Assembly: GCA_002709385.1 (NCBI GenBank)
Contig: PAQS01000010.1
Span: 28,814 to 92,813, forward strand
From: Waddliaceae bacterium
GTDB taxonomy: Bacteria; Chlamydiota; Chlamydiia; Chlamydiales; GCA-2709385
DNA length: 64,000 nucleotides
Direction: 5' to 3'
The position numbers and the translations under genes are program-made. Position 1 is the stretch's first letter. Each line of letters starts with the position of its first letter. Under the pieces are notes generated by a model. It was not told the DNA's origin. It ran no database searches and saw only the letters and a program-made list of their open reading frames with translations. Shown here piece after piece: positions 31,501 through 41,000 of the stretch.

Positions 31501-34500
31501 AATACCAAGTTGAATTTGTTACTCCAACAGATTACTTGCACACACTACAAAATATTGGTGCTGATGAGAGTATTGATAGTGATCAAGATGAAGTCACTGG
31601 CCTCAGCAACCCTTTCACACTCATTTCCAATGAAGATAATCGCAATATCGATGGTGGTATGTACCGCTTAGGATCTATTAGCGACTTTGTATGGGAAGAT
31701 CTGAATTTTAACGGAATTCAAGATCCAGGTGAACCAGGAATCGAAAACGTAACAGTTGAGCTTTACAACGGTATGGGTAGCCTTCTTGGCTCTACAAGTA
31801 CCGATGCCAATGGAATGTACTTATTTGATGACCTTACTCCAGGTGAATACTACGTAAATATCATTGCTCCAGCTACCTATTTACATACCTGGCAGAACAT
31901 GGGTGTTGATGATACCGTAGATAGTGACCAAGATCCTAATACAGGACTGACAGATACAACATTTATTGAGTCTAACGAAGACGATACAAGTATCGATGGC
32001 GGGCTCTATCGCCTAGCTACAATAGGAGATTTCGTTTGGGAAGACCTAAATGGAAACGGCATTCAAGATGCTGGAGAACCAGGAATTGAAGGAGTAATCG
32101 TTCGCCTCTTCGATCAATTCGATAATCTCATTGATGTAGACGTAACAGATGCAAATGGATTTTACGAATTCGATGAGTTAAATCCTGGACAATACTACCT
32201 ATCAATGGATGCAGGAACAGATTTCTTTGCGACAGGAAAAGATCAAGGGTCTGATGACAGCTTAGATAGCGATATTGATACAGCTTCTCTACGTACAGAT
32301 CCAACATTTCTTGAATCAAATGAAGTTGATAATGATCAAGATGCAGGTTTTTTCCGTCTAGCAAGTATCGGTGATTTTGTATGGGAAGATCTCAACTACA
32401 ACGGCATACAAGATGCTGGTGAAGATGGTGTAGAAGGAGTCATTGTTGAATTACTTGATGCATCTGGTAGCCTTGTAGATGCTACAATAACAGATACGGA
32501 CGGGTTTTACTTATTTGCTAACTTAAACCCAGGTGAATATAGCTTACGTTTCACTCCTGCAATGGATTTCTTTCTCACACAGCAAGACCAAGGTGTTGAT
32601 GACACTGTTGACAGCGATGCAGATCCAGTAACAGGAGAAACAAACCTGACTTTACTTGAATCTGGAGAATACGACTCAACTTATGATGCTGGAGTTTACC
32701 AAGAAGTCAGCATAGGAAACTATGTCTGGGAAGACATCAACTATAACGGGATTCAAGATCTCAATGAATCTGGTATCGAAGGAGTACAAGTAGATCTTTT
32801 AGATGCTGGCGGATCAGTGATTGCAAGCACTACAACAGATGCTAATGGTCTTTATCTCTTTGAAAACCTCACTCCTGGAGTCTACTCAATCGAAGTAATC
32901 CCTCCACTTGGATTCTTTGTAACAAAACAGTTTGAAGGTGTAAGTTCAGAACTTGATAGCAATGCTGATGAGTTAACAGGACGTACTCCTGACCTTACTC
33001 TAATTTCTGATGAAGTAAACCTTAGCGTAGATATTGGTCTATATCAACTCGCATCCATCAGTGACTTTGTATGGGAAGATATCAACTTCAACGGAATTCA
33101 AGATTCAGGTGAACCAGGACTCGAAGGAGTTACAGTAGAGCTATACGATGAGTTTGGAAATCTTGTTGCTGATACAGTGACAGATGTAAACGGTATGTAT
33201 GCCTTTAATGGATTAACTCCAGGAGAATACTACCTTGGCTTTATTACTCCTATGGACTACTTCTTTACACATCAAGATGTAGGTCCTGATGACAGTGTAG
33301 ATAGTGATGCTGATCGAGTTACTGGACTCACAGATACGACATTTCTCTTCTCCGGTGATAATCAAGATGTTTGGGACGCTGGTATGTACCAAAAAGCAGC
33401 CATCGGAGATTACGTATGGGAAGATATCAATTATGATGGAATTCAAGACCCAGGCGAACCTGGTATTGAAGGCGTAATTGTTCATCTTTACGACGAAAAT
33501 AACGTTATTCTAGAAGTTACCTTTACCGATGCTAATGGCTTCTTCTTATTTGATGAACTAGACCCAGGCGACTATCGTCTAAACTTTATTCTCCCTAGTG
33601 GATTTTTCTTTACCCATCAAAATGTTGGAATAGATGATACCGTTGATAGTGATCCAAACCCAAGTACTGGATTTACTGAAACAACATTCCTTCAATCAGG
33701 TGAAGTAGAAGATACTTTTGATGCTGGTATGTATCAATTGGCTTCCATTGGTAACTATGCATGGGAAGATAAAAATTATGATGGAATACAAGATCCAGGC
33801 GAACCTGCATTAGCAGGCGTAACAGTCCGTCTCTACAACGGAGCTGGTTTCTTGATTGACACAACAACAACAAATAGTTTTGGATTCTACGAATTTGCTG
33901 ACCTTATTCCTGGGGACTACTTTTTAGAGTTCATTGGCCCTACAGCAGACTACTTCATCACAAAACAAGATCAAGGAGCTTCTGATGAGTTAGACAGTGA
34001 TGCTGATGAAATCACAGGACGTACAGCAAGCACTTTCCTTGAGTCTGGAGAAGACGACTTTTCTCATGACGCAGGATTTTACCAATACGCTTCCATTGGA
34101 GACTACGTTTGGGAAGATCTCAACTACAACGGCATACAAGATGCCGAAGAACCAGGAATTGAAGGAGTAGAAGTAAGACTTTTTGATATCAATGATACCC
34201 TCATTGAAACAACATTAACCGATGCCAATGGTTTCTATATTTTTGATGAAATCATTCCAGGTTCTTACTACGTAGAATTTACAGCTCCTACAGATTACTA
34301 CCTCACTCATCAAAATGTCGGTTTTGATGATACTGTTGATAGTGATGCTGACGAAGTTACAGGACGTACAGCTAGCACTTTCCTTGAATCGGATGAAGTT
34401 GACGTCACATTTGATGCCGGTATGTATCGTTTCGCATCAATTGGAGACTTTGTATGGGAAGATATGGACTTTAACGGAATTCAAGATCCAGGTGAACCTG

Positions 34501-36860
34501 GAATTGAAGGCGCTACCGTAGAAATCTATAATGATGATGGAACTCTCATCGGAATAACAAGTACTGATGTAAATGGTTTCTATCTTTTTGAAGATCTCGT
34601 ACCAGACGATTATTACTTACAGTTCTACATGCCTACAGGGTTTTTCATTACCAAACAAGATCAAGGATCTGATGATACTATCGATAGTGACCCAGATCCA
34701 ATTAGCGGCGTTACAGCTTCTACATTTCTTCAATCAGGAGAAGAAGACTTCAGTTGGGATGCAGGAGCTTATCAACTAGCTAAAATTGGTGATTTTGTAT
34801 GGGAAGATCTTGATTTTGATGGAGTACAAGATCCAGGCGAACCAGGAGTTTCTGGTGTCGTTGTTGACCTCTACGATGATCAAGACAATCTTGTTGATAG
34901 TACCGTCACTGATGCAAATGGGGCCTATCTTTTTGAAGACCTCACACCAGGTGACTACTATGTCCAATTCCTAGCTCCTATCGACTACTTCATTACTCAT
35001 CAAAATGCAGGCCCAAATCACCTCATTGATAGTGATGCTAGCCCTGTCGATGGAAAAACAGAAATAATTAATTTGCGATCAGGTGAAGAAGATTATTCAA
35101 TCGATGCTGGCCTTTATCAACTTGCATCTATTGGTGATTACGTATGGGAAGATATCAACTACAACGGTATCCAAGATTTAGGAGAACCAGGAGTTAGCGG
35201 AATTACCGTAAACCTCTACGACTCTCTTGGAGAGCTCGTTGAAGTTGCTGTCACAGATGTGAATGGCTTCTTTAGCTTTTATAATCTTATACCTGGTATC
35301 TATCACTTAGAGTATTTGATCCCAGAAGAGTTTTTCTTCACCATTCAAAATGCAGGATCAAATCCTACAGTTGATAGTGATGCAAGCCCTCTCACAGGAC
35401 TTACAGCAACAACATTTCTAGGATCTGGTGAATACGATAATACCCAAGATGCCGGTATCTATGCCCTAGCAAGCATTGGCGATTATGTATGGGAAGATCT
35501 TAACTACAATGGAATTCAAGATCTAGGCGAACCAGGGATCGAGGGAGTACAAGTACAACTCTTTGATCAATCTAATAACCTTATTGCCTTTACCTTGACT
35601 GATGCAGATGGTTACTATCTTTTTGAAGACCTTACACCAGGTTTCTATCACCTTGCCTTTATTTTACCAAGCTCAGACTATTTCTATACCTTACAGAATG
35701 CAGGCTCAAACCCAGCATTTGATAGTGATGCCGATGAAGTTACTGGCGAAACTCCAGTAACATTCCTTGGATCTAACGAAGATGACACAAGCTTCGATGC
35801 AGGATTTGTTCGTTATGCTTCCGTTGGAGACTATGTATGGGAAGATTTAGATCAGGATGGAGTACAAGATGACTTTGAACCTGGAATTGAAGGTATCACC
35901 GTAAATCTTTGGAATGGAGCCGGCGATACCCTTTTAGATACAACAATTACTGATGCTTCTGGCTATTATATTTTTGAAACTCTTGTGCCAGATAGCTATC
36001 GCATTGAGGTAATTGCACCTACTGGCGTTATGTACCATACAGCAAAAGATGTAGGGACTGATGATAGTATTGATAGTGACATAGATCCAACTAGTGAAAT
36101 GAGCGATGCATTTACACTCATTTCAAACGAACACAATGACACAATTGATGCAGGGCTTATTCATTTCAATAGACCTCCTGAAGACATCATTTTAGAACCA
36201 GAAGAAATACACGAATGGACACCTAACGGATCTGTTATGGGTGATCTAAGTGTAATTGATCCTGACTATATTGATAGCCATGAATTCTGGTTTAAACATA
36301 CTGATGGCAGTTACCATAAAATGGATGAAGATGGACGCTTCATTATTGAAGGCACACAGATCATTGTACACAATAGTGGTCTTTTAGATTTTGAAGCAGA
36401 AGAATCTCATGATCTTTGGATTGCTGTAATAGATTCAGGTGGCTTGATCTACGAAGAACTATTTACGATCAATGTTATTGATGATGCAGAACACACCTAT
36501 TGGGAAATCACAAATACACTAGGAGAAACTTTCTTTGGGCCGCTTGGACCACAAAGAGCTAGTGTACAACACACCTTCTCTCCAAATCTAGGATTAGACT
36601 TTGCTCCAGGATTCCTTGATCCAGAAATTGATCCTACCTATCAGAGAGTACGTGATTACTTAGAAGAAGCTGGAGATCTTCTTCAGCATAGAGAAAACAT
36701 CATACATCGAGATATTGCTACACGTAATCTTTTGATTGAGCAAGATTTATCTGATGATGATGAAGAATTTCCCAATGGGAAATCCACAAAAGAAGGTTTT
36801 TTGAAAACCTTGGATGAACTAATAGATGTTGAGGATAAAACCCCTTCATCTGAATCGTAA
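28545..36860 (+). CDS. Giant surface protein: LEERIVLDAA N-terminal motif, DUF4347 domain, 20 SdrD B-like repeats, cadherin-like C-terminus
   Basis: Best start is GTG at 28545 (MRYSFVALEERIVLDAAA) with SD AGGGGGAGG nearby; the ORF track starts at 28521. DUF4347-like LNVLVISTSVTDSD...IDLLACNVASN...GGNWLLE, then 20 repeats, then NRPPEDIILEPEEIHEW...DDAEHTY. Confidence 0.93.
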   Translation: MRYSFVALEERIVLDAAAIADAAEALDHADNGDDGDSSEALTDLSVLEAPADQDLSLNPYQTDPLNVLVISTSVTDSDVLAQAARDDVVVIFYDSYHNSLADLLRSIERELDGHDAASIGFINDGDAGAFRLGAEHLVNSDTLSQSAELQEFWTSIGSLMSEDGRIDLLACNVASNLEGLELINYIERLSGAEVAASIDVTANAEYGGNWLLEEGDIDSASEYFELTRLGEWTGSLMTASISDFVFHDTNSNGLQDPGELGIEDVTVNLFDSSNNLIATELTDASGNYEFDMLNAGSYRVQFIALPGYLITDQDVGANDAIDSDADQVTGLSSVIVLANAEINDTVDAGMYLEGSIGDFVFNDDNGNGIIEFGESGIPNVTVNLFDSGLGFIDSTSTDANGFYNFDHLHPGDYILQFIAPTGFAHSPDNVGGNEALDSDPDPLTGYTEVITLNPGETLINVDAGFYETATIGDFVWEDINGDGIQQVFEPGIQDVTVNLFDGSMSLVSSQLTDANGAYSFVGLAPGDYQVQFILPSGYSFTLEDAGANDALDSDPDPITGLTQLFSVTTGEVNNTIDAGAYLPVSVGNRVWEDLNFDGIQDIGEPGVEDITVNLYDSGGTLLETTQTNLLGAYSFTDLRPGDYIIEVEIESGLFFSEANVGIDDAVDSDFDPLTGLSPLITLESGDNDDSIDAGIAYAATLGDFVWEDLDLDGIQDVFEPGIENAQVRLFDDQGTFITAQLTDVNGAYLFEDLMPGEYYIQVLLPLDFFFTFKDFAPDDIDSDVDEVSGESDLIFLGSNAVNLDTDAGAFRLASIGDYVWEDLNYNGLQDPGEIGIEGVTVELLDFFDNVVDTTTTNASGFYIFEDLIPDFYSVRFITPSEHFFTLQDVGGDNAIDSDADMTTGETALTFLQSGEEDLSWDAGMFQYASVGDRVWEDLNYNGIQDPLEPTIENVTVNLYDDLMNLIATTVTDVNGNYLFENLLPGEYQVEFVTPTDYLHTLQNIGADESIDSDQDEVTGLSNPFTLISNEDNRNIDGGMYRLGSISDFVWEDLNFNGIQDPGEPGIENVTVELYNGMGSLLGSTSTDANGMYLFDDLTPGEYYVNIIAPATYLHTWQNMGVDDTVDSDQDPNTGLTDTTFIESNEDDTSIDGGLYRLATIGDFVWEDLNGNGIQDAGEPGIEGVIVRLFDQFDNLIDVDVTDANGFYEFDELNPGQYYLSMDAGTDFFATGKDQGSDDSLDSDIDTASLRTDPTFLESNEVDNDQDAGFFRLASIGDFVWEDLNYNGIQDAGEDGVEGVIVELLDASGSLVDATITDTDGFYLFANLNPGEYSLRFTPAMDFFLTQQDQGVDDTVDSDADPVTGETNLTLLESGEYDSTYDAGVYQEVSIGNYVWEDINYNGIQDLNESGIEGVQVDLLDAGGSVIASTTTDANGLYLFENLTPGVYSIEVIPPLGFFVTKQFEGVSSELDSNADELTGRTPDLTLISDEVNLSVDIGLYQLASISDFVWEDINFNGIQDSGEPGLEGVTVELYDEFGNLVADTVTDVNGMYAFNGLTPGEYYLGFITPMDYFFTHQDVGPDDSVDSDADRVTGLTDTTFLFSGDNQDVWDAGMYQKAAIGDYVWEDINYDGIQDPGEPGIEGVIVHLYDENNVILEVTFTDANGFFLFDELDPGDYRLNFILPSGFFFTHQNVGIDDTVDSDPNPSTGFTETTFLQSGEVEDTFDAGMYQLASIGNYAWEDKNYDGIQDPGEPALAGVTVRLYNGAGFLIDTTTTNSFGFYEFADLIPGDYFLEFIGPTADYFITKQDQGASDELDSDADEITGRTASTFLESGEDDFSHDAGFYQYASIGDYVWEDLNYNGIQDAEEPGIEGVEVRLFDINDTLIETTLTDANGFYIFDEIIPGSYYVEFTAPTDYYLTHQNVGFDDTVDSDADEVTGRTASTFLESDEVDVTFDAGMYRFASIGDFVWEDMDFNGIQDPGEPGIEGATVEIYNDDGTLIGITSTDVNGFYLFEDLVPDDYYLQFYMPTGFFITKQDQGSDDTIDSDPDPISGVTASTFLQSGEEDFSWDAGAYQLAKIGDFVWEDLDFDGVQDPGEPGVSGVVVDLYDDQDNLVDSTVTDANGAYLFEDLTPGDYYVQFLAPIDYFITHQNAGPNHLIDSDASPVDGKTEIINLRSGEEDYSIDAGLYQLASIGDYVWEDINYNGIQDLGEPGVSGITVNLYDSLGELVEVAVTDVNGFFSFYNLIPGIYHLEYLIPEEFFFTIQNAGSNPTVDSDASPLTGLTATTFLGSGEYDNTQDAGIYALASIGDYVWEDLNYNGIQDLGEPGIEGVQVQLFDQSNNLIAFTLTDADGYYLFEDLTPGFYHLAFILPSSDYFYTLQNAGSNPAFDSDADEVTGETPVTFLGSNEDDTSFDAGFVRYASVGDYVWEDLDQDGVQDDFEPGIEGITVNLWNGAGDTLLDTTITDASGYYIFETLVPDSYRIEVIAPTGVMYHTAKDVGTDDSIDSDIDPTSEMSDAFTLISNEHNDTIDAGLIHFNRPPEDIILEPEEIHEWTPNGSVMGDLSVIDPDYIDSHEFWFKHTDGSYHKMDEDGRFIIEGTQIIVHNSGLLDFEAEESHDLWIAVIDSGGLIYEELFTINVIDDAEHTYWEITNTLGETFFGPLGPQRASVQHTFSPNLGLDFAPGFLDPEIDPTYQRVRDYLEEAGDLLQHRENIIHRDIATRNLLIEQDLSDDDEEFPNGKSTKEGFLKTLDELIDVEDKTPSSES
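29254..36167 (+). repeat. 20 tandem SdrD B-like repeats
   Basis: Manual count of xSIGDFVWEDxNxNGIQDPGE...DSDAD units. Confidence 0.9.
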
Positions 36861-36870
36861 TCAAGATGCT

Positions 36871-37884
36871 TTAGTAGCAAAATAGCTTTGTCAGTCCATA
36901 AGAGGATACAATTGTCCAAACAAAAAGACTGAGGGCTAAAAGAAAGCATGTATGGCCGGCACTGCGGACTTCTCTTACATAAGTCTGCATGCCGAGCCCC
37001 ATAATTGCCGTCACCATTAAAGCTGACTCAAGATGATGGGTAACCTTTTGGATAAACAGAGGAATATCTAAAAATGAATTTGCGAAAATGGCTAAAACGA
37101 AGCCTAAAGCAAACCACGGAGCACGAGAAAAAAGTGCTTTAGATTCTGTCTCTTTTCGTGCGACCCAGATACTTAGCACAATCATAAATGGAAACATCCA
37201 TAGAACACGTACCATTTTCACCATTACAGCAGATCTTAAAGCTTCTTCACCAATTGCAGTTCCAGCTGCGACAACATGGGACACTCCATGCAAAGTCGCT
37301 CCAACAAAAAGGCCAATTTGCGAAGCATCTAAATGAATCAAATCTAGGCGGTAGAATAAGGGGTATAAAAGCATTCCCAGCGACCCCAAAAGAATCACAA
37401 TGGATACGGCTATCGTATTTTTATGTGGAGGCGATTTCACAATAGGAGCAATAGCAAGTACAGCTGCGGCACCACATATAGCAGTTCCAGAAGCTGTCAG
37501 AATTGCTAAATCATCATCTACTCCAAAGACACGTTTTCCTATGAGTTTTGCTAGGAGTAATGTCGTAAACATGACTAGTGTAACAATTAAAAATCCGGAT
37601 AAACCTACCTCATATACATCATGAAGATCTAATTGAAAACCGTATAAAATGATTGCCATATGCAGAAAACGACCAGAAACATAATTTGTACCAGCTTTAA
37701 AGCGTTCTACAATATGAGAGGGAAAAATATTGGTATAAAATATTCCAATAATCAACGCCATCATGACAGGGTTGGAAAACCATGTTGTATTTGGGTAAGC
37801 GTAATGAAGTCCTAAAGGAATAGATGAAAGAATTAGAACTAAAAAAACCCCAGGATTGATTGCAGAATCTGTTTTTGTTTTCAT
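36871..37884 (-). CDS. YeiH/UPF0324 family putative membrane transporter
   Basis: TTWFSNPVMMALIIGIFYTNIF, LTASGTAICGAAAVLAIAPIV, LFVGATLHGVSHVVAAGTAIGEEALRSAVMVKMVRVLWM. Start set at MKTKTDSAINP. Confidence 0.87.
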   Translation of the reverse strand: MKTKTDSAINPGVFLVLILSSIPLGLHYAYPNTTWFSNPVMMALIIGIFYTNIFPSHIVERFKAGTNYVSGRFLHMAIILYGFQLDLHDVYEVGLSGFLIVTLVMFTTLLLAKLIGKRVFGVDDDLAILTASGTAICGAAAVLAIAPIVKSPPHKNTIAVSIVILLGSLGMLLYPLFYRLDLIHLDASQIGLFVGATLHGVSHVVAAGTAIGEEALRSAVMVKMVRVLWMFPFMIVLSIWVARKETESKALFSRAPWFALGFVLAIFANSFLDIPLFIQKVTHHLESALMVTAIMGLGMQTYVREVRSAGHTCFLLALSLFVWTIVSSYGLTKLFCY

Positions 37885-38033
37885 AAGGCAGCCACCCGTA
37901 TTATCGCTTTCCACTATAGACAAGCAGCTTTTCTTGAAAAAGCAAATCCCCAAAAACAATACAAAATTTTATTGATCTAAAATTATTTTCTATATAGATT
38001 TTGCGTTTTTATCTCATTCAAGCAAAAAGTGAC

Positions 38034-41000
38034 ATGCGCAAAACACTCATACTTAACTGGAAATACCTTATCTTTATTTTTTTCTTTTTTACAAGCCATG
38101 TAATAAGTGGACAAGAAGAACTTACAGCTGATCGCGATCCTATTGCTATTGTAAATGGATTTTTCCATGCCATAAGAGGCAAAATCATTCAACAAGATAC
38201 TGATATTCGTACCGAAGGTGTAGATAACCTTCATTTCACCCGTATTTATGATAATAGCCTTAACAATGAATCACATTTAGGTAAGAATACAACTTATAAT
38301 ATTCCTCTTGAGTTAACAGCATCTGGAGTGATGAAACAAGAAAAAAATATTAATGTGGACGTAGATCTATCTGCGGGAAGTAAACTACGACTTTCTGGTA
38401 AAGTTAAAGCAGATGGTAGTGTTGATGCTATTATGACAAGCTCAATCTGTAACGTCACTGGTGGTGACATTGGAGCTAAAACTAACCTGAATAACTTGAA
38501 AGCACACTACTCATCGGAAACAGAAGAATGGATTATAAGCACTGGTTCTGGAGAGCAACGTACCTATACCAGAAAGCCTGGAGACAGTGGAAAAGATCAG
38601 GTAAAGGTTTTTCTTATTAAAGAAGAGAGGCAGGCAACAGGATTTTTTACTTGTTACGAATACAACGAAGATTGTGAAATTTCACGAATTTACACCCTCA
38701 CTGCAGATAGAAGCATTGTTCTAAATGAACTTACTTTTGAGTATCACCTGACCAATAAAAAAGAACTAAGAACAATTGTGCGCTCTAACCAAGGAAAAGA
38801 ACTAGTCTATACTTTTAAGCCTATAGAAAAATACACTCGTCCCTATATCATCAGTGGATATCAACAAGGCAATAAAGCACCTGTAAAATATACCACTAAA
38901 TCACATCATAGTCTAACTCCAGTAATCAAACTGATCGATCGAGGTAATGGAAGGCAAACTCGTATCCAATACCAAAAATATGTCGATACAGTTTCTGTTA
39001 TTTGGGAACCTCGTGGAAAAAACCAAGAATTTACACGTGTATTTAATATTGAATATAGAGATTACTGGACGGCTGTAAAAGACGCATATGGACAGAAATT
39101 ACGTTACTATATCGATAAAAGTGCTCCCTTACAACGTCTTGCTCGTTACGGAAAAAACAATGACAAATCTAAGTTAAATGATACTTTGCTCTTTGGATGG
39201 AATAAGAAATCTAAAAGACTAGATTACAAAGTACATTTTGACTCTCATAATTTTGTGATGAATGGAAAATGGCTAAATTATGATGAGCGAGGCAATATAA
39301 TTGAACAAACAATTCGTGGAAATTTAAGCGGAAACTCTCCTGTTCTCACTAAAGTAAAAGACGTTGAATCATCGAATATAGAAGAATGGAAAACTTATAG
39401 CACATATTCAGATGACGGATTCAACAATAAACTTACTGAAAAAACTGATGAAGGATATGAAACACGATGGACGTATCTAGAAAACAGTTCTCTGCCAACT
39501 TCTGAACTTATCATCACTGAAAATGGAATAGAAGAACGAAAGTTTTGGGAATATGATCAACATCATTTTTTAGTTAAAACCATAGAAGACAACGGAAGCG
39601 GTGAAGACATCAACGATTTAAAAGATGCTAATTACCGCATTATTACTTACTTCGATATTATTTTAGATAATGATACCCCAGGGAAAGGGTTGGCGGGTTC
39701 TATACATAGAAGTTATTGGGATTTTGAAAATCAAACAGAAAAGCGGCTTGGTAGCTCCAATTACCACTATTCTAAATCCTGTAAAGTTGTCGAAGAAGAA
39801 GTCTTTGATGCAAATAATGACTACAGGTACAGCCTACACTATAGATATAATGAATGCGACCAACTCATTGAAGAACGTGATGCCTTAGGACAAGTCAAAC
39901 TTTATGAATATGACCAACAAGGCAACCAAATCGCTGAAAACATTCCAGAAATTGGACTAGAGCGTCGTTACACATATGACTTCATGAATCAGGTCGTAGC
40001 TATCAATGAAAAACATAGTGACGGTTCATCATTTAATGATTTTCGCTCTTACGATTTAAAAGGAAGGGTAAGCTGTGAAACAGATCGTTATGGAAATGAA
40101 CTAGAACATCAATACGATTTACTAGGAAGAGAAACTCTCACGAAACTACCAGCACAGAAATCTGAAGATGGTGAAATATGGCGTCCTGAAATTCATCGAG
40201 AATATGATAGTTGTGACCAACTCATAGCGGAAGTAGATAGCGAAGGAAATCGCACAGAATTTCAATATAATAGCTGGGGAAAACAGTCACACATTAAATA
40301 TCCAGATGGTTCCGAAGAACGCTTCATCTATACAAAATCAGGACAGCTCTCCGCTCATTATCATCAGAATGGTAGCTACACCCATTACCATCCTGACTAT
40401 CGAGGCAGACCTACAAAAGTAGAATTATTCGGACCATCAGGTGAACTGATTCACACAAAACAAAATTTTTATAGAGGACAGGTCATCGTAAAAACTATTG
40501 CTGTTGATGGTTTAATCACAGAATATCGCTATGATGGCGCAGCTCGACTCCTTGAAGTTAAAGAAAAAGATAAAGCGAACTCTTACTCATACGATGAATT
40601 CGGAAATCGTAATGTTGAATGCCAATATCCAGATGGCCTTGAACCTCTATTAAGCATCAAAAAGTATGATTTACTTGGACGAGTCATTGAAGAGTATCGA
40701 CAAGACGCACTAGGCAATATCCAACAAAAAAGCACTTACTTTTATGATCGATTAGGCAACATCATTCATAAAGATGTTTACACAGCTGAAAAGGAAACTG
40801 CCAGTGTACATACAGATTATAACTCACAAAATATGCCTATTCGCATTACTGATCCAGATGGAAAAATCACAGAGTGTTTCTATAATCATCACGCAAAAGC
40901 ACCTAATGGAAAAGCTGCATTAGAAGTTACTAGAATTGATGCTTTAGGTATGCAAACCATTACCTTGCTCTCTCCCAAAGGAAAAGAACTTTTCAAGCAG

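Noticed and set aside
29522-34974. Alternate-frame ORFs inside the second giant gene
   Set aside because: Same shadow effect of the repeat array; no SD or recognisable domain.
1-36860. CRISPR-like or DNA-level tandem repeats
   Set aside because: The periodicity is protein-domain repetition (about 350 bp units); no direct-repeat/spacer pattern is present.
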